Below are positions 43,098 through 51,353 of a stretch of DNA of 64,000 nt, piece by piece (positions within the stretch are counted from its first letter, which is position 1; each line of letters opens with the position of its first letter). Below the pieces are notes generated by a model that was not told the DNA's origin, did not search any database, and saw only the letters and a list, made by a program, of their open reading frames with translations. The position numbers and the translations under genes are program-made. Origin of the DNA: Amycolatopsis bartoniae (lineage in GTDB: Bacteria; Actinomycetota; Actinomycetes; Mycobacteriales; Pseudonocardiaceae); NCBI RefSeq assembly GCF_014191255.1, contig NZ_JACHWH010000001.1, positions 310,001-374,000 on the forward strand, in the 5' to 3' direction.

Positions 43098-43448
43098 GTG
43101 AACCACCCTGGTCAGCCTCCCACCGCCTCCGTCTCCGAACTCCCCGCCGACGACGTCACGTTGCTCGACGTCCGGGAGGACGACGAGTGGGCCGCCGGGC
43201 ACGCGCCCGGCGCGCTCCACATCCCGCTGGGCGAACTGCCCGCCCGTGTCGACGAGCTGGCGAAGCTGCCCGACGACAAGCCGATCTACGTGGTGTGCCG
43301 CAGCGGCGGCCGCTCCGCCCGCGCCACCGCCTGGCTCAACGCCAGCGGCTGGGACGCGGTGAACGTGGCCGGCGGCATGAAGTCCTGGCACGCCGAGGGC
43401 CGTCCCGTGGTCGGCGACCACGCGGACGTGCCGCCGGAGATCCTCTAG
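43098..43448 (+). CDS. Single-domain rhodanese
   Basis: A 116-residue sulfurtransferase-fold protein. Active Cys in VVCRSGGRSARAT, with the upstream LLDVREDDEWAAGHAPGALHIPLGEL signature. The six-residue active loop CRSGGR suits sulfur rather than phosphate transfer. GTG 43098 gives the correct length. Located between the symporter and a DUF4328 gene that begins 3 nt after its stop. Confidence 0.93.
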   Translation: MNHPGQPPTASVSELPADDVTLLDVREDDEWAAGHAPGALHIPLGELPARVDELAKLPDDKPIYVVCRSGGRSARATAWLNASGWDAVNVAGGMKSWHAEGRPVVGDHADVPPEIL

Positions 43449-43451
43449 CCC

Positions 43452-44363
43452 GTGCAGTCCGGCCGTCACCACTTCCGCCCGCGTGTGCGGTGGGTCGCCT
43501 CCCCACCGCCCGGCGCGCTGCCGCCCCGCCGGGTCCGCCCGGTCGAGCGCTACGCCGGCCCGCCCGCGTACCCGGTGCCGCCGCGCTGGGGTTTTCCGAA
43601 CCTGACGTGGCGTGAGCCGACGACGGTGCCCGGCACCCCGTCCGGCTACCCGCGTCCGGTGGAGCGCGTCCGGGTGCTGTCGCGCAACGCCGTCACGATC
43701 CTGTGGTTCCTCGTGGGCCTGGCGCTGGCCGGGGCGGCGTCGGAGTACTGGCGTTACGCGCTGCTGGTGATCAGCCGGAACTCGGCGCTGGACACCGACG
43801 TGGTCGCGATGTCGGACTCGCTGGAGATCATCGCGTCGCTGCTCACGGTCATGTTCGGGTTCCTCGGCATCGCGTCGGCGCTGTGGTGGCTGCTCGTCGC
43901 ACGGCAGGCCGCGGCGGACGAGAACGGCCAGGAGCCGCCGAGGCCGACGCGCCAGGTCCTGCTCGGCACGCTCGTGCCGGGGCTGAACCTGGTGATGGCG
44001 GGCTCGATCCTCGCCGAGCTGGAGCACACCGTGCTGCGGCGGCCCGCCGACCAGCGCCCCAAGCCGTCGCGGCTGGTGCTCGCCTGGTGGGCGGCGTGGG
44101 TGCTGGACGCCGTGGTGATGGTGCTGGTGATCGTGTGGCGGTTCCGCGACGGCGTGCAGGCGCAGGCCGACGGGGTGTTCCTCACCGGGCTGCTCGACCT
44201 GTCGGCCGCGTTGCTGGCGGCGCTCACGGCGACGGCCGTGCACCGGCTCACCAGCCTGCTCGCGCCCGTCTCGCTGGAGAAGCTGCGGCTGCGCCGCGTG
44301 GTGGAGGTCAAGGGCGCGCCGGCGCCGGTGCTGCGGCCGGTGCGGGCGAACACCTCACGCTGA
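43452..44363 (+). CDS. DUF4328 membrane protein
   Basis: A 303-residue protein with a Pro/Arg-rich cytoplasmic N-terminus (1-75) and four to five transmembrane helices from about 78. DUF4328 features include DSLEIIASLLTVMFGFLGIASALWWL and LLGTLVPGLNLVMAGSILAELEH. Function of the family is unknown. Starts 3 nt after the rhodanese stop; its 3' end overlaps the convergent P450 gene by 9 nt. Confidence 0.87.
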   Translation: MQSGRHHFRPRVRWVASPPPGALPPRRVRPVERYAGPPAYPVPPRWGFPNLTWREPTTVPGTPSGYPRPVERVRVLSRNAVTILWFLVGLALAGAASEYWRYALLVISRNSALDTDVVAMSDSLEIIASLLTVMFGFLGIASALWWLLVARQAAADENGQEPPRPTRQVLLGTLVPGLNLVMAGSILAELEHTVLRRPADQRPKPSRLVLAWWAAWVLDAVVMVLVIVWRFRDGVQAQADGVFLTGLLDLSAALLAALTATAVHRLTSLLAPVSLEKLRLRRVVEVKGAPAPVLRPVRANTSR

Positions 44364-45509
44364 CACCGGCAGCGTCCGCAGACCGCGGATGACGAACTCC
44401 GGCCGCCGCTGCGGCTCGGCCGTCAGGTGCAGCTCCGGCATCCGCCGCGTCAGCGCAGCCAGCGCGGCCGCGATCTCGATGCGGGCCAGCGGCGCGCCGA
44501 CGCAGTAGTGGATGCCCGCGCCGAAGCCGAGATGCTGGTTGGGGGTGCGGCCGAGGTCGAGCGCGTCGGGGTCGTCGAACACCTTGGGATCCCGTGCGGC
44601 GGCGCCGAGCAACGCGGCGATCTTCTCGCCCTTGGCCACCCGGAAGCCCGCGATCTCGACGTCCTCGGTGGCCGTGCGCTCGAACAGCTGCAGCGGCGAG
44701 TCGTAGCGGATCAGCTCCTCGACGGCGGAGTCCAGCAGCGCGGGGTCCTCGCGCAGGCGCCGCCACTGGCCGGGGTTGCGCAGCAGGGCACAGACGCCGT
44801 TGCCGATGACGTTCACCGTCGCCTCGTGCCCGGCCATCAGCAGCAACACGGCGGTCGCCACCACTTCGTCGCCCGTGAGGTCGCTCTGCACGAGGTCACT
44901 CACGAGGTCCTCGCCCGGGTGGCGGCGGCGTTCCTCGACGATCTCCCGCAGGTAGTCGGAGAACTCCTGGGCGGCCTGCTCCGCCGCCCGCTGCCCCTCC
45001 GGCGGCAGGCCGTACTCGTACATCTTCACGATCGCGTTCGACCAGGGCACGAGCCGCGGCCGGTCGGCCTCGGGAACGGCCAGCAGCTCGGCGATCACCG
45101 CGACGGGCAGTGGCTGCGCGAGGTGTTCGAGCAGGTCACCCTCGCCGCGTTCGGCCAGCTCGGCGACCATCCCGCCGGCGAGCGCGGCGACGGTCGGCCG
45201 CAGCCGTTCGACGTGCCCGCGCCCGAAGGCCGACGAGATCGAGCGCCGCAGCCGCGTGTGCGCGGGCGGCTCGTTCTCCAGCAGCGAGTTGCGGTGCAGC
45301 AGGTTGAACGACACGAACTGCTCGGCGGGCTGGGCGTCGGTCCAGATCCGGCCGAGTGAACGGTGCCGCAGCACGGCGGACGCGGCGGCGTGGGACACCG
45401 CGACCGCCAGCCCCAGCCCCTCGTGCCGGTGCACGTCGCCGGTCTCCCGCAGGCGCGCGAACGCGGGGTACGGATCGGCGAGGAAGTCGGGGTCCCGTGG
45501 ATCGAACAC
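44355..45509 (-). CDS. Cytochrome P450
   Basis: A 384-residue soluble monooxygenase. The heme-binding loop HLGFGAGIHYCVGAPLAR holds the thiolate Cys; the I-helix shows MAGHEATVNVI, in which the usual Thr follows at the expected place; ExxR is in EELIRYD. N-terminal FDPRDPDFLADPYPAFARLRE is typical of actinobacterial CYPs. No ferredoxin gene is adjacent. GTG start lies 6 nt after a TAGGGT -10 box (leaderless). Substrate unknown. Confidence 0.95.
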   Translation of the reverse strand: MFDPRDPDFLADPYPAFARLRETGDVHRHEGLGLAVAVSHAAASAVLRHRSLGRIWTDAQPAEQFVSFNLLHRNSLLENEPPAHTRLRRSISSAFGRGHVERLRPTVAALAGGMVAELAERGEGDLLEHLAQPLPVAVIAELLAVPEADRPRLVPWSNAIVKMYEYGLPPEGQRAAEQAAQEFSDYLREIVEERRRHPGEDLVSDLVQSDLTGDEVVATAVLLLMAGHEATVNVIGNGVCALLRNPGQWRRLREDPALLDSAVEELIRYDSPLQLFERTATEDVEIAGFRVAKGEKIAALLGAAARDPKVFDDPDALDLGRTPNQHLGFGAGIHYCVGAPLARIEIAAALAALTRRMPELHLTAEPQRRPEFVIRGLRTLPVSA

Positions 45510-45515
45510 CCGCCG

Positions 45516-45521
45516 ACCCTA
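45516..45521 (-). promoter_or_regulatory. -10 box (TAGGGT) of the P450 gene
   Basis: TAGGGT on the minus strand ends 6 nt before the GTG at 45509, with no ribosome site; predicted leaderless start. Confidence 0.5.
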
Positions 45522-45573
45522 ACCCGATCGTGGCTTCGGTAGCGTCTGCGGCCGAGCTGTCTAGGAGGACACG

Positions 45574-46434
45574 ATGGGCAAGGCCTCGCGGAAGAAGAAC
45601 AAGGCCCCGAAGGTGCGCGACGTCTTCGTGGCGCAGCCGTTCGAGGGGCTGGCCGCCGAACCCGAGCTGATCGCCCTGCGCGAGTTCGTGCCGTCCGCCA
45701 CCGCGAAGCTGACGCTGCGCGACAGCGACCGGGAGATCACCCTCGCCACCGTGCTGCCCGGCGCCGCCGCCGCGTTCGTCCGTACCGACGAACGGGTGTT
45801 CGTCGGGCTGCAGGTGCAGACCCGCTCCTCGGACCTGAGCCGCGACCTGGGCCGGTCGGTCAAGTGGGCGCTGGAGGCCAAGCCCGGCGACGTGCTGAAC
45901 GTCCCGGACACCACGTCCGCTCCCGCCGACGGGGAGCGTCTGCAGGACCTGCTGGTCGCCGACGCCGAGCTGGACGTCACGCTGCACGAGAACTTCGACT
46001 GGTGGCTCCCCGAGGACGCCGCCGCCGAGGGCGAGGTCAAGCTCTCCCTCGACCGCGCGAACGAGGCGATCATGCCGACCGAGCGGCTCGGCAAGGGCTC
46101 GTACTGGGTGCTCGCCGGGGAGAAGGCGCACCTGCGCTGGGTCCGCCCGGAGCCGGAGAACAAGCTGCTGCAAGCGCTTGCGCGGCTGTCCGCGGCCGGT
46201 GAGCTGAACCTCGGCGAGGGCTCCCGCTACGCCGGCTCCTTCCGCGCCCACGGCCTGCTGGTCCCGGTGTGGGACCTCGACCCGGAGGCACACGCCCGCG
46301 AGTGGGCCGAGCCCGCGGAGCAGCTCGGCGCCCGGCTGGAGAAGGCGCTGGCCTCGCTGGACTCCGAGCCGCTGGACGCCACCGAGCGCCGCGCCCGCGA
46401 CGGGCTGATCGGACGCCAGCTCACCCTGCGGTGA
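45574..46434 (+). CDS. DUF5926 family protein
   Basis: A 286-residue cytoplasmic protein conserved across actinobacteria, without known function. It begins with a Lys-rich segment (MGKASRKKNKAPKVRDVFVAQPFEGL), then VPSATAKLTL, a central HENFDWWLPEDA motif and a C-terminal ATERRARDGLIGRQLTLR. AGGAGG precedes the ATG at 45574 and a TAGCGT -10 box sits about 30 bp upstream. Stop overlaps the next gene as GTGA. Confidence 0.85.
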   Translation: MGKASRKKNKAPKVRDVFVAQPFEGLAAEPELIALREFVPSATAKLTLRDSDREITLATVLPGAAAAFVRTDERVFVGLQVQTRSSDLSRDLGRSVKWALEAKPGDVLNVPDTTSAPADGERLQDLLVADAELDVTLHENFDWWLPEDAAAEGEVKLSLDRANEAIMPTERLGKGSYWVLAGEKAHLRWVRPEPENKLLQALARLSAAGELNLGEGSRYAGSFRAHGLLVPVWDLDPEAHAREWAEPAEQLGARLEKALASLDSEPLDATERRARDGLIGRQLTLR

Positions 46435-46772
46435 TCCTGCACATCTGCGCCGAGGCGGACTGGACGGGCGGCGAGTACCGCCCGTCCTCCCTCGACACGG
46501 CCGGGTTCGTGCACTGCTCCGACCCCGGCACCACCCACCTGCCCGCGAACGCGCTCTACGCCGGGCGGACCGATCTCGTGCTGCTGGAGATCGACCCGGC
46601 CCGCCTCGGCGTGCCCGTGCGCTGGGAGGAGGGCGATCCTCCGCACCCGGCGGGCATCTGGTTCCCGCACGTCTACGGCCCGATCCGGCCCGAGGCCGTC
46701 GTCGCCGTGCACCCGTTTCCGCCCGGCCCCGACGGCCTTTTCCGGCTTCCGGACGCGGTCGCCAACCGATGA
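46431..46772 (+). CDS. DUF952 family protein
   Basis: A 113-residue protein of the DUF952 fold (related to ADP-ribosyltransferase-like shapes). Motifs: ILHICAEADW at the N-terminus, TAGFVHCSDPGTTHLPAN, and the FPHVYGPI strand. The GTG start lies within the DUF5926 stop (GTGA), so the two are cotranslated. Function unknown. Confidence 0.9.
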   Translation: MILHICAEADWTGGEYRPSSLDTAGFVHCSDPGTTHLPANALYAGRTDLVLLEIDPARLGVPVRWEEGDPPHPAGIWFPHVYGPIRPEAVVAVHPFPPGPDGLFRLPDAVANR

Positions 46773-46890
46773 GCCCCACCGCGCGTCCTGTTCGGCGGAG
46801 GAACGAGCTGAGGGGGCTGTCGTGGAAGGCGCTACGGTGGCGACGATCGTCCCGGCCGGCGGAGTGCGGCCGGTGGGGAGGGAGTCGCCG

Positions 46891-47385
46891 ATGGCCGGTG
46901 AGCTCACGGACTTCGAGGAGTTCGTGCGCGCGAACCTGCCAGGGCTGCTCCGCTACGGGCACGCCCTGACCGGCAACCCCCACGACGCCGCCGACCTCGT
47001 GCAGACCGTGCTGGAGAAGATCGGTTCGCGGTGGACGCACGTCCAGCGCAAGACCGGGGACCCGCTCGCGTACATCCGCCGGTCGATGGCGAACGCGCAC
47101 ATCAGCCGCTGGCGCCGCACCCGCAGGGAGAACCTGGTGGCGGACGTGCCGGACGGCCGCGTGGTGTCCCCGGCGGACCCGTTCGAGCACGAACCGCTGT
47201 GGCAGGCCCTACGCGAGTTGCCGCCGAGGCAACGCGCCGTCATCGTGCTGCGTTACTACGACGGGCTGTCCGAGCTGGAGATCGCGCAGGCGCTCGGGAT
47301 CAGCCAGGGCACGGTGAAGAGCCAGGCCAGCAAGGCGATCACGAGCCTGCGCGGCAAGATCACCGGAGGGAGGGAAGTGGGTTGA
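46891..47385 (+). CDS. SigE-family ECF sigma factor
   Basis: A 164-residue sigma factor of the SigE-type group common in actinomycetes, with FEEFVRANLPGLLRYGHALTGNPHDAADLVQTVL (region 2) and LPPRQRAVIVLRYYDGLSELEIAQALGISQGTVKSQASKA (region 4 HTH). The ATG at 46891 has GGGAGGGAG just upstream and follows a TACGGT -10 box near 46850; a GTG 23 codons earlier lies before that box. Stop overlaps the next gene (TTGA), linking it to a membrane partner. The 0.1-kb gap before it is noncoding. Confidence 0.9.
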   Translation: MAGELTDFEEFVRANLPGLLRYGHALTGNPHDAADLVQTVLEKIGSRWTHVQRKTGDPLAYIRRSMANAHISRWRRTRRENLVADVPDGRVVSPADPFEHEPLWQALRELPPRQRAVIVLRYYDGLSELEIAQALGISQGTVKSQASKAITSLRGKITGGREVG

Positions 47386-48209
47386 CCGACCAGGACGAGC
47401 TGGAAGTGCAGCTGCACCGCCTGTTCGGCGACGAGCGGCTGGACGTGCGGGCGCGGAAGGACGCGCCCGAGGCGATCCTCGCCGGTGCCCGCCGCGTCCG
47501 GCGCCGCCGCCGGGCGCTGACCGCCACCGGCGGGACGCTCACCGCGCTGGTGCTGGTCGCGGGCGGCCTGGTGCTGGGCGACCTGCGGTCCACCCGGACG
47601 GACACCGCCGCGCCGGTGCCGAGCACGATGCTCAGCGCCTCGACCACCGCGCTGCCGCCCAGCTCGATACCCCTCGCGCCCCAGCCCGGCAGCTCCTCGC
47701 CGGACGTGGCCTCCGGCAGCGCCTCCGGGTACACCTCCCCGGAGACCTCCCAGCACGTGGCGCCGCCGTCGCGCGCGCAGGACAGCACTCCGCCGTCGAC
47801 GCCGAGCGCCAAGACATTCGCCGGCCCCGTGCTCGGACCGGTGGGCTACGGCAAGCTCGTGCTGGGCATGCCCTACGCCGCGGCCGTGCGCACCGGCCAG
47901 CTCGCCGCCACCGCCGCCCCGCAGAGCGGCTGCACCCAGTACCCGCTCGCCGAGGGCTCCGCGAACATCCGCACCGTGACCATCTCGGACACCCAGGGGA
48001 TCGTGAGCTTCGAGGCGAGCGGCGCGCGGACCCCGGAGCGGGTCGGCATCGGCTCGTCGAAGGACGACCTGGAAGCGGCCTACCCGTCGCTGGCCGAGAG
48101 CGCGACGGGGTACACGGCCGCGGCCGGTTCCGGAGCCACCTACGTGTTCTCCGTCGACGACCGCAACCGCGTGACCGGCCTGCGCCTGGTCGGCCCCGCG
48201 AGCTGCTGA
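47382..48209 (+). CDS. Single-pass membrane protein, probable partner of the SigE-type factor
   Basis: A 275-residue protein beginning at a TTG that overlaps the sigma stop, with GGAGGGAGGGAAG upstream. A charged cytoplasmic segment (1-45) is followed by a transmembrane helix at about 49-66 (TATGGTLTALVLVAGGLVLGDL), a Ser/Pro/Thr-rich stalk and an extracytoplasmic domain from about 140 (YGKLVLGMPYAAAV, GCTQYPLAEGSANIRTV). Position and topology are those of an anti-sigma or sensor partner, yet no zinc-finger anti-sigma motif is visible, so the regulatory role is inference. Confidence 0.75.
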   Translation: MTDQDELEVQLHRLFGDERLDVRARKDAPEAILAGARRVRRRRRALTATGGTLTALVLVAGGLVLGDLRSTRTDTAAPVPSTMLSASTTALPPSSIPLAPQPGSSSPDVASGSASGYTSPETSQHVAPPSRAQDSTPPSTPSAKTFAGPVLGPVGYGKLVLGMPYAAAVRTGQLAATAAPQSGCTQYPLAEGSANIRTVTISDTQGIVSFEASGARTPERVGIGSSKDDLEAAYPSLAESATGYTAAAGSGATYVFSVDDRNRVTGLRLVGPASC

Positions 48210-48210
48210 A

Positions 48211-48762
48211 CTACAGCGCCCCGCCGGCCACCGGCGGCATTTCGGCGTCCGGGGCATCGCCGCCGAGGGCCTCGCGGACCAGGTACGTCTCCACGTCGAA
48301 CAGGTTGCCGTTGCTGCGGCGCACGACGTTGAGCAGCGTGCTCATCGTCGAGACCTCCTCGACCTGCTCCTTGAGGAACCACTGCAGGAACTGCTCGCCC
48401 TGGTAGTCGTCCTCCTCGCGGGCGGCCTTCATCAGCGTCCGGAAGTCGGCGGCGACCTCCTTCTCCTGCTCCAGCGCGAGCTCGACCAGTTCGGCCGCGT
48501 CGGTGAAGTCGTTGCGGATCTCACCGGTCCGGGGGATTTCGACGTGGTGCTCGGTGTCCATCAGGTACTGCGTGATGGCGAGCGCGTGGTTGCGCTCCTC
48601 CAGCGCCTGCCGGTAGAAGAACTTCGCCAGCTGGGGCAGGTCGGAGTTGTCGAACCACACCGCCAGCGCGACGTATTGCTGGGACGCGGTGAACTCGTTC
48701 TGGATCTGCTGTTGCAGCAGCTCGTAGAACTTTGAACGGGGTTCCTTCTTCAAGATGGCCAT
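48211..48762 (-). CDS. Ferritin
   Basis: A 183-residue iron-storage protein. The four-helix bundle is evident (FYELLQQQIQNEFTASQQYVALAVWFDNSD; FFYRQALEERNHALAITQYLMD; FTDAAELVELALEQEKEVAADF; FLQWFLKEQVEEVSTMSTLL), with ferroxidase ligands Glu and the EERxH motif. No heme-ligand Met pattern of bacterioferritin is obvious. ATG 48762 lies 6 nt after a TATTCT -10 box (leaderless); 24 open codons upstream are noncoding. An IdeR-type box about 85 bp upstream suggests iron-dependent activation, as for mycobacterial bfrB. Confidence 0.95.
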   Translation of the reverse strand: MAILKKEPRSKFYELLQQQIQNEFTASQQYVALAVWFDNSDLPQLAKFFYRQALEERNHALAITQYLMDTEHHVEIPRTGEIRNDFTDAAELVELALEQEKEVAADFRTLMKAAREEDDYQGEQFLQWFLKEQVEEVSTMSTLLNVVRRSNGNLFDVETYLVREALGGDAPDAEMPPVAGGAL

Positions 48763-48768
48763 GAATCG

Positions 48769-48774
48769 AGAATA
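48769..48774 (-). promoter_or_regulatory. -10 box (TATTCT) of the ferritin gene
   Basis: TATTCT on the minus strand ends 6 nt before the ATG; leaderless promoter. Confidence 0.55.
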
Positions 48775-48839
48775 GGGTAGGAAAATGGGGGCCGCAGATG
48801 AAGGAGAACCTATTTTCGATAAGCCTTCCCTCAATTCGG

Positions 48840-48858
48840 AAAGGTTAGGCTCCCCTCA
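48840..48858 (-). promoter_or_regulatory. IdeR/DtxR iron box upstream of ferritin
   Basis: AAAGGTTAGGCTCCCCTCA matches 14 of 19 positions of TTAGGTTAGGCTAACCTAA. It lies about 85 bp upstream of the ferritin start and touches the 3' end of the arginine deiminase gene. Placement well upstream of the -10 box suits activation by iron-loaded IdeR. A second symmetric stretch, CTTATCGAAAATAG on the minus strand (about 48810-48823), lies between box and promoter. Confidence 0.65.
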
Positions 48859-50058
48859 TTCCAGTGCGTCGCGCACGATCGGGCACGACATGCAGCGCGG
48901 CCCGCCGCGGCCCGATCCCAGCTCGGAACCGGCGATCGGCAGCACCTCGATGCCCGCCTCCTCCAGCCGCGCGTTCGTCTCCACGTTGCGCTCGTACCCG
49001 ACCACCACGCCGGGGGCGAGGGCGAGCGTGTTGTTGCCGTCGTCCCACTGCTCGCGCTCGGCCGTCACGGGGTCGAGGCCGGTGTCGATGACCCGCAGCT
49101 TCTCGATGCCCATCGCCTCCGCGGCGGCGTGCAGGAACGGCTCGGGACCGCTCACCGACAGCGAGCCGTCGCCGTCCGGGCGCATGGTGAAGGCGACGAG
49201 GGAGTCACGCGCCAGCGGGTACATCACCACGGCGTCGCGGTCCACCATCGTGCACACCGTGTCCAGGTGCATCGTCGCCCGCTCCTGCTGGATGGGCACA
49301 GCGAGCACGGTGTGCGCGAGATCGTCGGCGAACAGCGAGCGGGCGAGCGACTCCGCGCCGGCCGCGGTGGTGCGCTCGCCGACGCCGACGGCCAGCACGC
49401 CGGGCGCCAGCAGCATCACGTCGCCGCCCTCGACCGGCGCCGAATGCGCCCCGTACGCGCGGCCGGCGTGGCAGAACCGCGGGTGGTAGGCGTAGATCAG
49501 GTCGAGCAGCATCGTCTCGCGGCGGCGGGCCGGCATGGCGAGCGACGAGATCGCCACGCGGTCGGCGATCCACACCGACGAGTCGCGGGTGAACAGCAGG
49601 TTCGGCAGCGGGTCGACCGCGAAGTCGTGCGGGTGGTGCATCTTGCGCACCAGCGACGCGCCCTCCGCCGCGGGTAGCTCCTCGTACGTCAGACCGCTCG
49701 TGAGCACCTCGGCCAGCGCGGCCGCGTCCACACCGGACAGGTGCGAGCGCAGCGAGTCGGCGAGGCTCTGGCCAAGGCGCAGCTCGTCCACGGCGGCGCG
49801 GACGCCCGCGGCGTGGGCCCGGTCGTCCTCCAGCGCCTCCTTCAGCACGTCGACCAGGAGCAGCACCTCGACCCCGCGGCCGGTCAGCACCCCGGCGAAC
49901 GCGTCGTGCTCCTGCTGGGCGCGGTCCACCCACGGGATGGAGTCGAACAGCAGCTGGTCGTTGTTGCGCGGGGTGAGCCTCTTGAGCTCGTTGCCCGGCC
50001 GGTGCAGCAGGACGGCACGCAGTGGTCCGACCTCGCTGTCCACCCTCGGTTGAGTCAT
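48856..50058 (-). CDS. arcA: Arginine deiminase
   Basis: A 400-residue enzyme hydrolysing arginine to citrulline and ammonia. Landmarks: [14 protein letters not shown] at the start, [14 protein letters not shown] (Asp/Arg substrate contacts), [20 protein letters not shown] (His and Asp catalytic residues) and the nucleophile Cys389 in GGPRCMSCP. No carbamate kinase or ornithine carbamoyltransferase gene is adjacent, so the usual ADI fermentation operon is absent; a stand-alone role in arginine use or acid response is plausible. ATG at 50058. Confidence 0.95.
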   Translation of the reverse strand: MTQPRVDSEVGPLRAVLLHRPGNELKRLTPRNNDQLLFDSIPWVDRAQQEHDAFAGVLTGRGVEVLLLVDVLKEALEDDRAHAAGVRAAVDELRLGQSLADSLRSHLSGVDAAALAEVLTSGLTYEELPAAEGASLVRKMHHPHDFAVDPLPNLLFTRDSSVWIADRVAISSLAMPARRRETMLLDLIYAYHPRFCHAGRAYGAHSAPVEGGDVMLLAPGVLAVGVGERTTAAGAESLARSLFADDLAHTVLAVPIQQERATMHLDTVCTMVDRDAVVMYPLARDSLVAFTMRPDGDGSLSVSGPEPFLHAAAEAMGIEKLRVIDTGLDPVTAEREQWDDGNNTLALAPGVVVGYERNVETNARLEEAGIEVLPIAGSELGSGRGGPRCMSCPIVRDALE

Positions 50059-50068
50059 GCCCCGCAGA

Positions 50069-50884
50069 TTACGGCAGGAACGACACGTGGCCCTTCAACA
50101 GCGAGTAGCCCACGAACGACACGACGTCGAGCAGCGTGTGCGCGACGATGAGCGGCCACAGGCGGTTGGTCCGCTGCCACACGCGGCCGAACACCAGTCC
50201 CATCACCAGGTTGCCGACGAACCCGCCGAAGCCCTGGTAGAGGTGGTACGAACCGCGCAGGACGGCCGCCGCGAGCACCGAGTTGTTCTCGCGGAACCCG
50301 AGCTGCCGCAACCGGGTCAGCAGGTAGCCGATCACCAGCATCTCCTCGGCGAAGGCGTTGCCGAACGCCGAGAGCACGAGCACCACGGGCCGCCACCACG
50401 TGTCGTTCAGCGTGGAGGGAGCGACGGCGAGGTTGAAGCCGAGCTTCCAGCCCACGAAGTACAGCGCGAGGCCGGGGATGCCGATCAGCGCGGCGAGACC
50501 CGCCCCCCACAGCGCGTCGTGGCCACGCCAGCCGAGGCCGACCGACCTCAGCCGCACCCCGGCACGCACGAGCAGGTAACCGCCCAGCGCACCCCAGCCG
50601 ACGAGCTGCGCGACGCTCAGCAGCTGCGCCAGCAGGTCGAGCAGGCTCAGCACTTCCTGCGGCTTGTTGAGCACGACCTGCTGCTGGCTCAGCGGAATCG
50701 GCTGCAGCAGCGAGTCCAGGAGCGACACCAGGCTGCGCGCGCCCGACAGGCCGAGGGTGATGCCGAAGACGATCAACAGTTCGACCTTGACGCGCGTGCG
50801 CTCGGCCGCGTCGTCCACGATCGCGGGGCGGTCCGGGCGCTCCGGGCGCAGCCAGTCGCGGGCGACGCTACCTTGGGTGTTCAT
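50069..50884 (-). CDS. CPBP-family intramembrane metalloprotease
   Basis: A 271-residue membrane protein with seven to eight hydrophobic helices. The CPBP (CAAX protease/bacteriocin-processing) motifs are [13 protein letters not shown] (Glu-Glu), a following Arg/His region SYHLYQGF, and the final [23 protein letters not shown] with the conserved His. The first 45 residues are cytoplasmic. ATG 50884 shares a CATG with the divergent PPOX gene and lies 7 nt after a TATTTT -10 box located inside that gene. Substrate unknown. Confidence 0.9.
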   Translation of the reverse strand: MNTQGSVARDWLRPERPDRPAIVDDAAERTRVKVELLIVFGITLGLSGARSLVSLLDSLLQPIPLSQQQVVLNKPQEVLSLLDLLAQLLSVAQLVGWGALGGYLLVRAGVRLRSVGLGWRGHDALWGAGLAALIGIPGLALYFVGWKLGFNLAVAPSTLNDTWWRPVVLVLSAFGNAFAEEMLVIGYLLTRLRQLGFRENNSVLAAAVLRGSYHLYQGFGGFVGNLVMGLVFGRVWQRTNRLWPLIVAHTLLDVVSFVGYSLLKGHVSFLP

Positions 50885-50897
50885 GGCACCGAAAATA
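50869..50897. promoter_or_regulatory. Interlocked divergent leaderless promoters around a shared CATG
   Basis: On the plus strand TACCTT (50869-50874) ends 8 nt before the PPOX ATG at 50883. On the minus strand TATTTT (50892-50897) ends 7 nt before the CPBP ATG at 50884. The start codons overlap in CATG (50882-50885). Each -10 box therefore lies within the first codons of the opposite gene. Confidence 0.6.
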
Positions 50898-51353
50898 GCG
50901 ACGGCGGACCGCGTCGGGCGTGAAGAGCTCCTCCAGTTCCTGCGTCCGCGCCACCGCGCGATCCTGATGACCAGCCGCGCCGACGGCACTCCCCAGCTCT
51001 CGCCGGTCACCGCGGGCATCGACACCGAAGGCCGTTTCGTGGTCTCGACCTACCCGAAGCGCGCCAAGGCGGTCAACGTCCGGCGCAACCCGGCCGTGTC
51101 GGCCTGCGTGCTGTCCGACGAGTGGAACGGCGCGTGGGTGCAGTTCGACGGGCAGGCGGAGGTGATCGACATGCCGGACGCCGTGGAGCCGCTGGTCGAG
51201 TACTTCCGCTGCATCTCCGGCGAGCACCCGGACTGGGACGAGTACCGCGAAGCGATGCGCAAGCAGGGCAAGTCGCTGATCCGGGTGACGATCGACCGCT
51301 GGGGTCCCATCGCCACCGGGGGGTTCCCGGCCGAGGTCGCTCAGTCGCTCTGA
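50883..51353 (+). CDS. PPOX-class F420-dependent oxidoreductase
   Basis: A 156-residue split-barrel protein. RPRHRAILMTSRADGTPQLSPVTAGID and FVVSTYPKRAKAVNVRRNP are typical of F420-binding members, and GEHPDWDEYREAMRKQGKSLIRVTIDRWGP closes the fold. A small reductase using deazaflavin F420 (or FMN); substrate unknown. ATG 50883 gives the common APKIATADRV start. Divergent from the CPBP gene with overlapping start codons; its 3' end overlaps the DUF2470 gene by 13 nt. Confidence 0.9.
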   Translation: MAPKIATADRVGREELLQFLRPRHRAILMTSRADGTPQLSPVTAGIDTEGRFVVSTYPKRAKAVNVRRNPAVSACVLSDEWNGAWVQFDGQAEVIDMPDAVEPLVEYFRCISGEHPDWDEYREAMRKQGKSLIRVTIDRWGPIATGGFPAEVAQSL

